This document shows, in pieces, positions 23,501-32,260 of a stretch of 64,000 nt of DNA. Location of the stretch: assembly GCA_031406155.1 (NCBI GenBank), contig JANOGW010000078.1:1-64000 (forward strand). The letters run 5' to 3'. Position numbers and translations under genes: made by a program. The notes beneath the pieces were generated by a model. It was given only the letters and a program-made list of their open reading frames with translations, was not told where the DNA came from and made no database searches. Origin of the DNA: JACMNW01 sp031406155 (GTDB lineage: Bacteria; Pseudomonadota; Alphaproteobacteria; Rhodobacterales; Rhodobacteraceae). Position 1 is the stretch's first letter. Every line of letters begins with the position of its first letter.

Positions 23501-24661
23501 ATGATGGTCAATCTGCGTTTGATCCTGGCGGTGTTCGTGCTGATGTCGGCAACCCCCCTGCCCGGCCACGCCTTTGAAACCCGCGCCGCTGCCGCCTGGG
23601 TCTATGATGTCGGCACGCGCGCCGTGCTGATGGAAAAGAATGCAGACAAGGCGATTCCCCCCGCATCCATGTCAAAGCTGATGACCATCAACATGCTGTT
23701 CGAGGCATTGCAGGATGGCCGGGTGACGATGGACACCACCTTTGGCGTGTCCGCCCGCGCGCATGCCATGGGCGGCTCGACCATGTTTCTGAGTGAGCTG
23801 GACAGGCCAACCGTCCGCGATCTGTTGCACGGCATCATCGTGAATTCCGGCAATGATGCCTGCGTCGTCGTGGCCGAAGGTCTTGCGGGCACCGAAGATG
23901 CGTTTGCCCTGCAGATGACCGAACGGGCCAAAGCGCTGGGAATGACACAATCCAATTTCACCAACGCCTCCGGCTGGCCCGATCCCGACCATCGCATGAG
24001 CATGCACGATCTGGGCATTCTGGCACTGCGTCTGATCGAGGAATTTCCTGAAGAATACAGGATGTTCGCCGAAACCGAGTATAATTACGCCGACCGTGCG
24101 CCGGATAACCGGTTCAACCGCAACCCGCTGCTGAAACTGGGGATTGGGGCGGATGGCCTGAAGACCGGGCACACGCTGGAGGCGGGCTATGGTCTGGTCG
24201 GGTCTGCGGTGCAGGGCGAGCGGCGAGTGATCATCGTGATCAGCGGCCTTGCCTCCGAGAAAGACCGATCGGAAGAGGCTGAAAGTCTGGTGAACTGGGC
24301 ATTCCGGCAGTTTGCGCAGAAAACCGTCGCAAAGGCCGGCACGCGGGTTGCCGAGGCTGATGTCTGGATGGGGGCCGCATCAAAGGTGGGTCTGGTGCCG
24401 GCATCGGACGCGCGCATTCTGGTGCCCGCATTGGTGCAGGACACTATCACCGCAGAAGTCGTCTATTCCGGCCCGCTGATGGCCCCCCTGACAGCCGGGC
24501 AAGAGGTGGCAAAGCTGGTGGTCCATGTGCCCGATCTTCCCGATGTCGAAGTGCCGCTGGTGGCCGAAACCGATGTCGCGAAGGGCGGTTTTCTGCGGCG
24601 GCTGACTTCGGCTGCGCAGTCTCTGCTGGCACGGGTGCAAGACAGGGCAGCGGCATCCTGA
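23501..24661 (+). CDS. dacC: D-alanyl-D-alanine carboxypeptidase (PBP5/6 family, DacC-like)
   Basis: 386 residues, signal peptide ending PGHA. The active-site motifs of the S11 peptidase family are present: SxxK as PPASMSKLMTINMLFEAL (Ser near 58), SGN as IVNSGNDACVVVAEGLAG, and KTG as GADGLKTGHTLEAGYGLVGSA. The C-terminal part (LVPALVQDTITAEVVYSGPLMAPLTAGQEVAKLVV) is the all-beta PBP5_C domain. It trims the pentapeptide stem of peptidoglycan in the periplasm. AGGAAAGG precedes the ATG at 23501; a GTG nine bases earlier is too close. It heads a run of same-strand genes to tmk, holB and tatD. Confidence 0.93.
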   Translation: MMVNLRLILAVFVLMSATPLPGHAFETRAAAAWVYDVGTRAVLMEKNADKAIPPASMSKLMTINMLFEALQDGRVTMDTTFGVSARAHAMGGSTMFLSELDRPTVRDLLHGIIVNSGNDACVVVAEGLAGTEDAFALQMTERAKALGMTQSNFTNASGWPDPDHRMSMHDLGILALRLIEEFPEEYRMFAETEYNYADRAPDNRFNRNPLLKLGIGADGLKTGHTLEAGYGLVGSAVQGERRVIIVISGLASEKDRSEEAESLVNWAFRQFAQKTVAKAGTRVAEADVWMGAASKVGLVPASDARILVPALVQDTITAEVVYSGPLMAPLTAGQEVAKLVVHVPDLPDVEVPLVAETDVAKGGFLRRLTSAAQSLLARVQDRAAAS

Positions 24662-24663
24662 TC

Positions 24664-25314
24664 ATGGCTGGCCCTGATCAATCCAATGGGCCCGGCCGCT
24701 TCATCAGCTTTGAAGGCATCGATGGCTCTGGCAAATCGACGCAGGCACGTCTGCTGGCCGAACATCTGCGGGCATCGGGGCACAGCGTCGTTCTGACCCG
24801 CGAACCGGGTGGCAGCGAAGGCGCCGAGGAAATCCGCCGTCTGGTTTTGGAAGGCGATCCTGCGCGGTGGTCTGCCGAAACCGAAATTCTTCTGTTCACG
24901 GCGGCGCGGCGCGACCATCTGGAAAAGACCATCCGGCCCGCACTCGCCGCCGGATCATTCGTGATCAGCGACAGGTTTGCCGATTCAACGCGCATTTATC
25001 AGGGTATCACGCGGGGCGATCTGCGCGCATCGGTGGACGCCTTGCACGATCTGATGATCGGCGTGGAACCCGACCTGACGCTGTTGATCGACATTGACCC
25101 CGATCTTGGTCTGTCGCGCGCCGTGGCCCGCGCGGGCAGCGAGATGCGGTTCGAGGATATGGGCATCGAGGTGCAACGCCAGATGCGGGCCGGGTTTCTG
25201 GATCTTGCCGGACGGACCTCGCGCATCCACCTGATCGATGGGGCGGGCCCCGCCGACGCCGTTGCATCATTGGTGCTGGCGCGGGTGCAACGCCATCTCG
25301 GGCAGGCGCTGTGA
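24664..25314 (+). CDS. tmk: thymidylate kinase
   Basis: 216 residues; converts dTMP to dTDP with ATP. The P-loop is FEGIDGSGKSTQARLLAEHL, the DR(Y/F) motif is SDRFADSTRIYQGI, and the LID region RAVARAGSEMRFEDMG follows. The TREPGGS motif after the P-loop is typical of bacterial Tmk. The gene lies 2 bp after dacC and overlaps holB by GTGA, the conserved tmk-holB arrangement. Confidence 0.97.
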   Translation: MAGPDQSNGPGRFISFEGIDGSGKSTQARLLAEHLRASGHSVVLTREPGGSEGAEEIRRLVLEGDPARWSAETEILLFTAARRDHLEKTIRPALAAGSFVISDRFADSTRIYQGITRGDLRASVDALHDLMIGVEPDLTLLIDIDPDLGLSRAVARAGSEMRFEDMGIEVQRQMRAGFLDLAGRTSRIHLIDGAGPADAVASLVLARVQRHLGQAL

Positions 25315-26438
25315 CCGACGCGGTACCCGAGGCTGACCGCATGGAAGGGGCGTCGCACCCCCGCGAAACCGCCCGGCTTTTTGGCCACGCACCGGCAGAG
25401 GCGGCGTTCCTTGACGCTTTCAATTCGCATCGATTGCAGCATGGCTGGCTGATCTCGGGGCCACGCGGCGTGGGCAAGGCCACGCTGGCATGGCGACTGG
25501 CGCGGTTCTTGCTGGCAACGCCCGCAACGGATGGCGGCATGTTCGCACCCCCACCGCCTGCGACGCTGGATGTAGCACCCGATCATCCCGTCGCCCGCCG
25601 CATGGCCGCTTTGTCCGAAGGCCGCATGTTCCTGCTGCGCCGCAGCCTGAACGACAAGGAAACCGCCCTGTCCGCCGATATCCGCGTCGATGAAGTGCGC
25701 AAGATGAAATCGTTTTTCACCCTGTCCGCTGCGGATGGCGGGCGTCGCGCGGCGATCATCGATGCCGCCGATGACATGAACCCGCCCGCCGCCAACGCGC
25801 TGCTGAAGCTGCTTGAAGAACCCCCCGCTGGCGTTACGCTGTTCCTGATCAGCCATCAGCCGCACCGCCTGCTGCCCACGATCCGGTCGCGCTGTCGCGA
25901 ATTGCGTCTGTCGCCCCTGGCACCCGACGATCTGGCGCATGCCCTGTCGGCCGCAGGTGGCGGCCTGCCCACGCAAGACATGCAGGCCATGGCCGAACTT
26001 GCAGGCGGGTCGGTGGGCGAGGCGTTCCGGCTGACGCATCAAGACGGCCTCGCGGTCTACGCGGGCCTGATCACACTGTTCGCTACCCTGCCCCGGCTGG
26101 ACCGCATGGCAGCCCTGCGGCTGGCCGAAACCAGCGCCGGGCGGGGGGCCGAGCCGCAGTTCGATCTGATCGTGACGCTGATCGATCTGTTCCTCGGCAG
26201 GCTGGCGCGCGCCGCCGCAACCGCAACTGCCGCAGCGCAAGCGGCACCCGGCGAGGCCGCCCTGATCACCCGGCTAGGCACGCCACCCGGTGCGGCTTTG
26301 GCTTGGGCCGATCTGGCGCAGAACCTGACCATCCGCGCGCGGCGCGGGCGGGCGGTGAACCTTGACCCTGCCGCCCTTCTGATGGATATGCTCCTGAAGA
26401 TCGACGAGGCGGCGGGCACCCTGCTTGCCCCAGCATGA
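25311..26438 (+). CDS. holB: DNA polymerase III subunit delta'
   Basis: 375 residues. The AAA+ clamp-loader fold is shown by HGWLISGPRGVGKATLAWRLARFLL (degenerate Walker A), ADGGRRAAIIDAADDMNPPAANALLKLLEEPPAGVTLFLISHQPHRLLPTIRSRC (Walker B region and arginine motif SRC). This is the non-catalytic delta' subunit that helps load the sliding clamp. It starts with GTG at 25311 overlapping the tmk stop. The four-Cys zinc module seen in many homologues is not apparent. Confidence 0.95.
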   Translation: MTDAVPEADRMEGASHPRETARLFGHAPAEAAFLDAFNSHRLQHGWLISGPRGVGKATLAWRLARFLLATPATDGGMFAPPPPATLDVAPDHPVARRMAALSEGRMFLLRRSLNDKETALSADIRVDEVRKMKSFFTLSAADGGRRAAIIDAADDMNPPAANALLKLLEEPPAGVTLFLISHQPHRLLPTIRSRCRELRLSPLAPDDLAHALSAAGGGLPTQDMQAMAELAGGSVGEAFRLTHQDGLAVYAGLITLFATLPRLDRMAALRLAETSAGRGAEPQFDLIVTLIDLFLGRLARAAATATAAAQAAPGEAALITRLGTPPGAALAWADLAQNLTIRARRGRAVNLDPAALLMDMLLKIDEAAGTLLAPA

Positions 26439-26445
26439 GCGCGAG

Positions 26446-27261
26446 ATGACCCCGGAAATTGCCACCCCCACATTGGTAGACAGCCATTGTCACCTCGATT
26501 TCCCGGATTTCGAGGGCGAAATTCCGGCGCTGATTGCCCGCGCACGCGCATCCGGCGTCACCCGCATGGTGACGATCTGCACCCGCCTTTGCCACGAGCC
26601 GCGCGTGCGCGCTATTGCAGAGGCGCATCCGGCAATATTCTACGCCGCCGGCACCCACCCGATGAGTGCGGCAGAAGAACCTCTGGCCACCGTTGCCGAA
26701 CTGGTCGCACTAGCTGCATATCCGAAGTTCGTCGGCATCGGCGAGACCGGCCTTGATTATCACTATACGGCAGACAGCAAGGTGATCCAGCAGACCAGCC
26801 TGCGCATTCATATCGAAGCGGCACAGGAAACCGGCTTGCCGCTTATCATCCATGCCCGCGATGCGGATGAAGACATGGCCGCAATCTTGACAGAAGGCTT
26901 CAAGATCCGCCCCTATCACTGCGTTATGCATTGCTTTTCTTCCGGCGCAGGTCTGGCGCGGTCAGCGTTGGAATTGGGCTTTTATCTGTCAATGTCCGGC
27001 ATCACCGCCTTTCCCAAAAGCACAGATTTGCGCGATATTTTCGCCGCCGCCCCGCTGGATCGCATCTTGCTGGAAACCGACAGCCCCTATCTTGCCCCAC
27101 CGCCGTTTCGCGGCCGCCGCAATGAACCCGCCTATACCGCGCGCACCGCCACAGCCGGGGCTGCAATCTACGACATCAGCGTTGCCGAATTTGCCGCCGC
27201 CACAACCGCGAATTTCGACCGCCTGTTCACCCGTGCCAAGCACATTGTACCGGCGGATTGA
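26446..27261 (+). CDS. tatD: TatD-family metal-dependent hydrolase (DNase)
   Basis: 271 residues. Metal-binding motifs: LVDSHCHLDFPDFEG (HxH), GIGETGLDYHY (Glu), PLIIHARDADEDM (His), YHCVMHCFSSGAG (His) and LLETDSPYLAPPPFRGRRNEP (Asp), all characteristic of the TatD/YcfH amidohydrolase family with 3'-5' nuclease activity. The ATG at 26446 is preferred over an earlier TTG because the family starts just before LVDSHCH. It sits 7 bp after holB and overlaps the next start by one base, so it is part of the same operon. Confidence 0.93.
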   Translation: MTPEIATPTLVDSHCHLDFPDFEGEIPALIARARASGVTRMVTICTRLCHEPRVRAIAEAHPAIFYAAGTHPMSAAEEPLATVAELVALAAYPKFVGIGETGLDYHYTADSKVIQQTSLRIHIEAAQETGLPLIIHARDADEDMAAILTEGFKIRPYHCVMHCFSSGAGLARSALELGFYLSMSGITAFPKSTDLRDIFAAAPLDRILLETDSPYLAPPPFRGRRNEPAYTARTATAGAAIYDISVAEFAAATTANFDRLFTRAKHIVPAD

Positions 27262-28064
27262 TGATGGCACGCTTGCGTTTCACCATCCTGGGCTGCGGAT
27301 CATCGGGCGGCGTGCCCCGCCTCGGGGGTGATTGGGGCGATTGCGATCCGACCAACCCAAGAAACCGCCGTCGCCGCTGCTCGATGCTGGTCGAACAGAT
27401 AACTGACGCAGGCACTACCCGTGTGCTGATCGACACCTCGCCCGACATGCGCGAGCAGCTTCTGGATGCTGGTATTGGCACGCTTGACGGCGTCGTCTAC
27501 ACCCATTCGCACGCAGACCATATGCACGGCATCGACGATCTGCGTCAGGTCGTCTTCAACCTGCGCCGCAGACTGCCAGTCTGGGCCGACGGCCCCACGC
27601 AAGAGGCACTGATGAGTAGGTTTGCTTATGCTTTCCTGCAACCAGAGGGTTCGAATTACCCGCCGATCCTTGATCTGCACACCATCGATGGCCCCATCGA
27701 TGTGCCCGGCCCCGGTGGGCCGATCACCTTCACCCCCTTTCGCGCTGAACACGGCACGATGGATGCGTTGGGGTTTCGCATCGGTGGCCTTGCCTATCTT
27801 CCCGATGTCATTGAAATTCCGCCCGAAAGCTGGCCGCTTCTGATGGATCTGGAGGTCTGGGTACTGGACGCGCTGCGCCGCAAGCCGCACCCGACCCATG
27901 CCCATCTGGCATTGTCCCTTGAATGGATCGCGCGCGCGGTGCCAGCCCGCGCCGTGTTGACCAACATGCATGTTGATCTGGATTACGAAACCCTGCTGGG
28001 TGAATTGCCGGTTGGCGTGGCCCCAGCTTTTGATGGCATGGTGATCGAGATTGACGCCGCATGA
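27261..28064 (+). CDS. MBL-fold metallohydrolase (PhnP-like)
   Basis: 267 residues. FTILGCGSSGGVPRLGGDWGDCDPTNPRNRRRRCSMLVE at the N-terminus and YTHSHADHMHGIDDLRQ (HxHxDH), later FRAEHGTMDALGFRIGG and HPTHAHLALSLEWI, define the PhnP/YcbX-like branch of the metallo-beta-lactamase superfamily (phosphodiesterases). Conserved holB-tatD-MBL order is common in alphaproteobacteria. The start follows TatD's stop as TGATG; a second ATG follows at once. A substrate cannot be named. Confidence 0.9.
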   Translation: MMARLRFTILGCGSSGGVPRLGGDWGDCDPTNPRNRRRRCSMLVEQITDAGTTRVLIDTSPDMREQLLDAGIGTLDGVVYTHSHADHMHGIDDLRQVVFNLRRRLPVWADGPTQEALMSRFAYAFLQPEGSNYPPILDLHTIDGPIDVPGPGGPITFTPFRAEHGTMDALGFRIGGLAYLPDVIEIPPESWPLLMDLEVWVLDALRRKPHPTHAHLALSLEWIARAVPARAVLTNMHVDLDYETLLGELPVGVAPAFDGMVIEIDAA

Positions 28065-28999
28065 GCGCCCTGCTGGACGTCATCCTGCCGGTGTTCCTGT
28101 TGATCGGCTTTGGCTATGCCGCCGCCTATGGCAAGCTGTTTGATGACGGGGCGGTTGATGGCCTGATGCGCTTTGCGCAGAACTTTGCCGCCCCCTGCCT
28201 GCTGTTCAAATCCGTCGCGGAACTGGACCTTTCATCCGCCTACCATCCCGCCCTTTTCGCCAGTTTCTACGCCGGGGCATTCGGGGGCTTTGGGCTGGGC
28301 TACCTTGGTGCGCGCAAATTCTTTGGCCGCACCGCCGCAGAAAGCGTGGCCATCGGCTTTGCCTGCATGTTTTCCAATTCGCTGTTGCTGGGTCTTCCCA
28401 TCACCGAACGTGCCTACGGCACCGGCGCGCTCTCGGGTAACTACGCGATCATTTCGCTGCATGCGCCTTTGCTGTACGGCTTTGGCATCACGGTGATGGA
28501 AATGGTGCGCAGCAAGGGGTTGGGGCTGTCGCTGCCACGGTTGACCACGCAAGTGCTGCGCGCAATCTTTTCGCAACCTCTGGTGATCGGTATCGTCGCG
28601 GGCTTTGCCGTCAACTTGTCGGGACTGGCCCTGCCGCAGGTTGCCTTGTCAGCCATCGATCTGATGGCAGGCACGGCCATTCCTGCCGCCCTGTTCGGGC
28701 TTGGCGGCGTGTTGCTGCGTTACCGCCCGGAAGGGGATATGAAATCCATCACAATGGTTTGCGTCATTTCCCTGATCGTGCACCCGGCAGTGACCTATCT
28801 GCTGGCACGCCACGCTTTTGGACTGTCGGTGCCCGACCTGCGATCCGCCGTGATCACGGGCGCGATGGCACCGGGGGTGAACGCCTATATTTTCGCCAAT
28901 ATGTATGGCGTTGCAAAGCGCGTCACCGCCTCTGCCGTGTTGATCGGGACGGTGGCGACGATCATCACTGCATGGGGCTGGCTCGCGATCTTGCCTTAA
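28061..28999 (+). CDS. AEC-family transporter
   Basis: 312 residues with about ten membrane spans. DVILPVFLLIGFGYAAAYGKLFDDGAVDGLMRFAQNFAAPCLLFKSVAELDL is the standard N-terminus of the auxin efflux carrier family (PF03547 type), and the second half repeats the fold (PLVIGIVAGFAVNLSGLALPQVALSAIDLMAGTAIPAALFGLGGVLL). It likely moves an organic acid. Its start overlaps the MBL gene by ATGA, and its stop shares TTAA (28996-28999) with the convergent agmatinase gene. Confidence 0.9.
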   Translation: MSALLDVILPVFLLIGFGYAAAYGKLFDDGAVDGLMRFAQNFAAPCLLFKSVAELDLSSAYHPALFASFYAGAFGGFGLGYLGARKFFGRTAAESVAIGFACMFSNSLLLGLPITERAYGTGALSGNYAIISLHAPLLYGFGITVMEMVRSKGLGLSLPRLTTQVLRAIFSQPLVIGIVAGFAVNLSGLALPQVALSAIDLMAGTAIPAALFGLGGVLLRYRPEGDMKSITMVCVISLIVHPAVTYLLARHAFGLSVPDLRSAVITGAMAPGVNAYIFANMYGVAKRVTASAVLIGTVATIITAWGWLAILP

Positions 29000-29949
29000 G
29001 GGCGCGCCTCAAAGATGAAGCCCAGGAAGTTCAACAAGATCTGTGCTGCCAAAATGCTGGTCGATTGGCTGTGGTCATAATCCGGGGCAACCTCGACCAG
29101 ATCAATCCCGACCACATCATGATTTCGCGCCACCTCTTGCAACATCTCCAGCACTTCGTAGTAGAGAAACCCGCCATGGCTGGGCGTCCCGGTGCCCGGC
29201 GCGATTGAGGGGCAAAAGCCGTCGATATCCAGCGTCACATAGACCCGCGCGCCCTTCGGAATGCGCGCGATTACCGCCGCTGGCCCCAAAGCCCGCGCTT
29301 GCCGCACTGACAGGATATCGGCCCCCATCGCGCGCGCTGCCTCGTAGCCTTCGCGCGCGGTCGAGGACACATTGCGAATGCCAACCTGCGTCAGCCCCTT
29401 TACCCATGGCTTTTCCGCCGCACGACGCATCGGGCTGCCATGCCCCACCCGCACCCCGTGGCGTTCATCGACAAAATCCAGATGCGCGTCGATCTGCAGG
29501 ATGTGAATGTCACCCTGCCCCTCGAACGCCTCGATGCACGGGATGTTCACCGAATGATCGCCGCCGATCACCACCGGCAAGGCGCCTGCCGCCAGCATTG
29601 CCTTGACGCCGGTGCGGATATTGGCATGGCTGCGCGCGGTATCAGTATGGATGATGTCGGCATCGCCAATATCCACGATCCGCACGGATGCCGGCAGATA
29701 GGTGCAGTCGTCCTCGTGGTCATAGGCCCCGGCATGGCCAAAGCTGAACAGCGTTGACGCCTCGCGCACCGCCCTTGGGCCAAAACGCGCGCCCGCCCGA
29801 AACTGGGTGCCAAAATCGAAGGGCGCACCCATGACTGCAACATCGGCGTCGATCTTTGCCCAATCTTCAACATAGGGCCGCTTGCCAAACGTCGCGATGC
29901 CCACGAACGGCAGGTTCAGCCGCCCGCTTTCATAGCCGTGACCCGCCAT
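28996..29949 (-). CDS. speB: agmatinase / ureohydrolase family
   Basis: 317 residues. Binuclear manganese motifs of the arginase superfamily: GGDHSVNIPC (His), ILQIDAHLDFVDE (DxHxD) and VYVTLDIDGFCPSIAPGTGTPSHGG (DxDxxDP-like, here DIDGFCPS). RAGARFGPRAVREAS is typical of agmatinases, which cut agmatine into putrescine and urea. It is the last gene of an operon with a PotABCD-type importer (10 bp after the permease stop), so the imported compound is probably agmatine or a related guanidino compound. Substrate specificity within the family (guanidinobutyrate, guanidinopropionate) is uncertain. Confidence 0.9.
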   Translation of the reverse strand: MAGHGYESGRLNLPFVGIATFGKRPYVEDWAKIDADVAVMGAPFDFGTQFRAGARFGPRAVREASTLFSFGHAGAYDHEDDCTYLPASVRIVDIGDADIIHTDTARSHANIRTGVKAMLAAGALPVVIGGDHSVNIPCIEAFEGQGDIHILQIDAHLDFVDERHGVRVGHGSPMRRAAEKPWVKGLTQVGIRNVSSTAREGYEAARAMGADILSVRQARALGPAAVIARIPKGARVYVTLDIDGFCPSIAPGTGTPSHGGFLYYEVLEMLQEVARNHDVVGIDLVEVAPDYDHSQSTSILAAQILLNFLGFIFEARP

Positions 29950-29959
29950 TCCCGCCCCC

Positions 29960-30898
29960 TCAGCCTGGTGTAACCCCGCGCAGCCGTTCAGACCGCCGCC
30001 GTAGCAATTCGACTGTCGCCAGCAGACTGATCGAGACGATCACCAACAGTGTCGCCACCGCCAGAATGGCCGGGCTGATCGCCTCGCGGATGCCGTTCCA
30101 CATCTGGCGCGGGATGGTCTGCTGTTCGGGGCCGGCAATGAACAGCACCGCCACCACCTCGTCAAAGGACGTAACAAACGCGAACAGCGCGCCCGAAATC
30201 ACCCCCGGCAGGATCAACGGCATGATAACCTTGAAGAATGTCACCCGCGGGTTTGCGCCAAGGCTGGCTGAAGCGCGGATCAACGATTGGTCAAACCCCG
30301 ACAGCGTCGCCGTCACGGTGATGATGACGAACGGAATGCCCAGCGTTGCATGCGCCATGATCAGGCCGATATACGTCGCGGTCAGGCGTCCGCAACTGAA
30401 GCCCGCAATCCCGCAGGGGTTGGAATAGAAGAAGAACAGCCCCGTCGCGATGATGATGATCGGCACGATCATCGGGCTGATCAGCAGCGCCATGATCACG
30501 CGGCGATAGGGCATTTCCGGCCGGCTAAGCCCGAGGGCGGCCAGCGTGCCAAGCACCGTTGCCAGAATGGTTGCCCAGAACCCGACGATCAGCGAGTTCT
30601 TCGTGGCCTTGATCCAGGTCGCATTGTTCCAGGCGTCCGACCACCAACTGGCATCGCGCACGTTTTCGGGGGCCTGCATGCCAAGCGTCAAAAGCGAATC
30701 GTACCACCGTGTCGAATAGCCCTCTGGGTCGAACGACAGCATTTCCTTGGTGAAGGTGAAATACGGCTCGGCGTTGAACGACAGCGGGATGATGATCAGG
30801 ATAGGGGCGACCAGAAAGATGAATATCGCCGCACAGATCACCCGGTAGGCATATTGCCACGCGCGTTCTGCCGGGCTTGCGTAAATCGGAATGGCCAT
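29960..30898 (-). CDS. spermidine/putrescine-type ABC transporter permease (PotC-like)
   Basis: 312 residues with six membrane spans. The EAA loop reads IRASASLGANPRVTFFKVIMPLILPGVISGALFAFVTSFDEVVAVLFI, characteristic of PotC-type permeases. It follows the PotB-like gene by 21 bp and precedes the agmatinase by 10 bp. A ~70-residue insert (PYFTFTKEMLSFDPEGYSTRWYDSLL) after the first span is usual for this group. Confidence 0.9.
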   Translation of the reverse strand: MAIPIYASPAERAWQYAYRVICAAIFIFLVAPILIIIPLSFNAEPYFTFTKEMLSFDPEGYSTRWYDSLLTLGMQAPENVRDASWWSDAWNNATWIKATKNSLIVGFWATILATVLGTLAALGLSRPEMPYRRVIMALLISPMIVPIIIIATGLFFFYSNPCGIAGFSCGRLTATYIGLIMAHATLGIPFVIITVTATLSGFDQSLIRASASLGANPRVTFFKVIMPLILPGVISGALFAFVTSFDEVVAVLFIAGPEQQTIPRQMWNGIREAISPAILAVATLLVIVSISLLATVELLRRRSERLRGVTPG

Positions 30899-30919
30899 GG
30901 CCCCGTTGGTCCTTTCAGG

Positions 30920-32173
30920 TTACCCGAGCTTCAGGTTGTCGATACCGACCAGCCGGTCATAAAGCCAGTACAGCACCAGCACCCCCGCCAACAGCATCGC
31001 CGACAAGGCGGCCGCCAGTGACCAGTTCGATTTGTCCATGTGGAAATCGATGAAGTTGGAAATCAGCTGTCCGTCAGCCCCGCCAACCAGGGCGGGCGTG
31101 ATGTAGTAGCCGACCGCCAGAATGAACACCAACAGCGCACCCGCGCCAATCCCGGGCAGGGTTTGCGGCAGATAGATCCGGCGGAACGTCGTCCAGCTGG
31201 TCGCCCCCAAAGACCGCGCGGCGCGAGCATAGGAGGGCGGGATGGTCTTCATCACCGAATACAGCGGCAAGATCATGAACGGCAGCAGCACATGCGTCAT
31301 CACGATGATGGTGCCGGCCTGATTGTACATCATCTTCAGACGGCCATCCTCGCCAATCATGCCAAGGGCGATCAGCGCCTCGTTCACGACGCCCTGCCCC
31401 TGCAAAAGCACGATCCAACTGGTCGTTCGCACCAGTAGCGATGTCCAGAATGGCAGCAGGACCAGGATCATCAGAAGATTTGCCTTCGCCATCGGCAGCG
31501 TGGCCAGCAGATGGGCAACCGGAAACGCGATGAACAGGCAAATGACGGTGATCAGCGCCGACAGGATGAAGGTTTTCACGAACAGATAGACATAGATCCG
31601 TGTGTTTTCCGGCACCCGTTGGATGGTGCCGTCGGGGCTGCGCTCATAATCGGTCGAGATCAGGTAAAAATCCATCGTATAGGCGGATGACGCACTGCGC
31701 AGCGCCTGCCAGACCGCCGGGTCGCCCCACTTTGGATCGACCGCCAGCAAGGCGACCTTGTAGGGCGGTGCCAGATCGTCGGCATTTCGCGCCGTCGCAG
31801 TAATCAACGACCGCGTCTCGGGCAGGGTGTAATTGACCCGGGTGCCGGCGATACCGGCGGTCTTGTCAACCTTCATCGTCTTGAAATCTGCCGCCAAAGC
31901 GGCATAGGCCGCCTCGTCGGGAACGGTGCCCTCGGGGTTGGCCGCGAACCAGGCTTTCAGGCTTGGCGCATTGGCCGACAGCCCGTCATGGTACACCGAC
32001 CGGTGCAGCATCTGCCCGATCGGCAGGATGAAGGTGACAATGATAAACAAGAGCAGCGGCGCCACCAAAAAAAACGCCCGGCGTTTGGCGCGCAACTGGG
32101 CAGAGGCGAGCGCCGATTTCAGCGGCCTGCCATCAGAGGTGGTCAGTGGAACAGCCGTCATGGCCTCGGACAT
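30920..32173 (-). CDS. spermidine/putrescine-type ABC transporter permease (PotB-like)
   Basis: 417 residues. After the first membrane span (FFLVAPLLLFIIVTFILPIGQML) there is a ~170-residue periplasmic insertion, then five spans with the EAA loop ARAARSLGATSWTTFRRIYLPQTLPGIGAGALLVFILAVGYYI. PotB is normally about 280-300 residues; the long insertion is seen in a subgroup of opine/polyamine-type permeases. GGAAAGTGCCGAT precedes the ATG at 32173. It lies between the binding protein and the PotC-like gene. Confidence 0.9.
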   Translation of the reverse strand: MSEAMTAVPLTTSDGRPLKSALASAQLRAKRRAFFLVAPLLLFIIVTFILPIGQMLHRSVYHDGLSANAPSLKAWFAANPEGTVPDEAAYAALAADFKTMKVDKTAGIAGTRVNYTLPETRSLITATARNADDLAPPYKVALLAVDPKWGDPAVWQALRSASSAYTMDFYLISTDYERSPDGTIQRVPENTRIYVYLFVKTFILSALITVICLFIAFPVAHLLATLPMAKANLLMILVLLPFWTSLLVRTTSWIVLLQGQGVVNEALIALGMIGEDGRLKMMYNQAGTIIVMTHVLLPFMILPLYSVMKTIPPSYARAARSLGATSWTTFRRIYLPQTLPGIGAGALLVFILAVGYYITPALVGGADGQLISNFIDFHMDKSNWSLAAALSAMLLAGVLVLYWLYDRLVGIDNLKLG

Positions 32174-32260
32174 ATCGGCACTTTCCAAAATCGTCGGATC
32201 ACAGCAGGGGGATATCGAAAATGGGGGGCCCGAAAGCCCCCCATATCAGTTGGCGAAGGT

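Noticed and set aside
24999..26240. 413-aa minus-strand frame across tmk and holB
   Set aside because: Antisense to two certain genes, and no protein family is visible.
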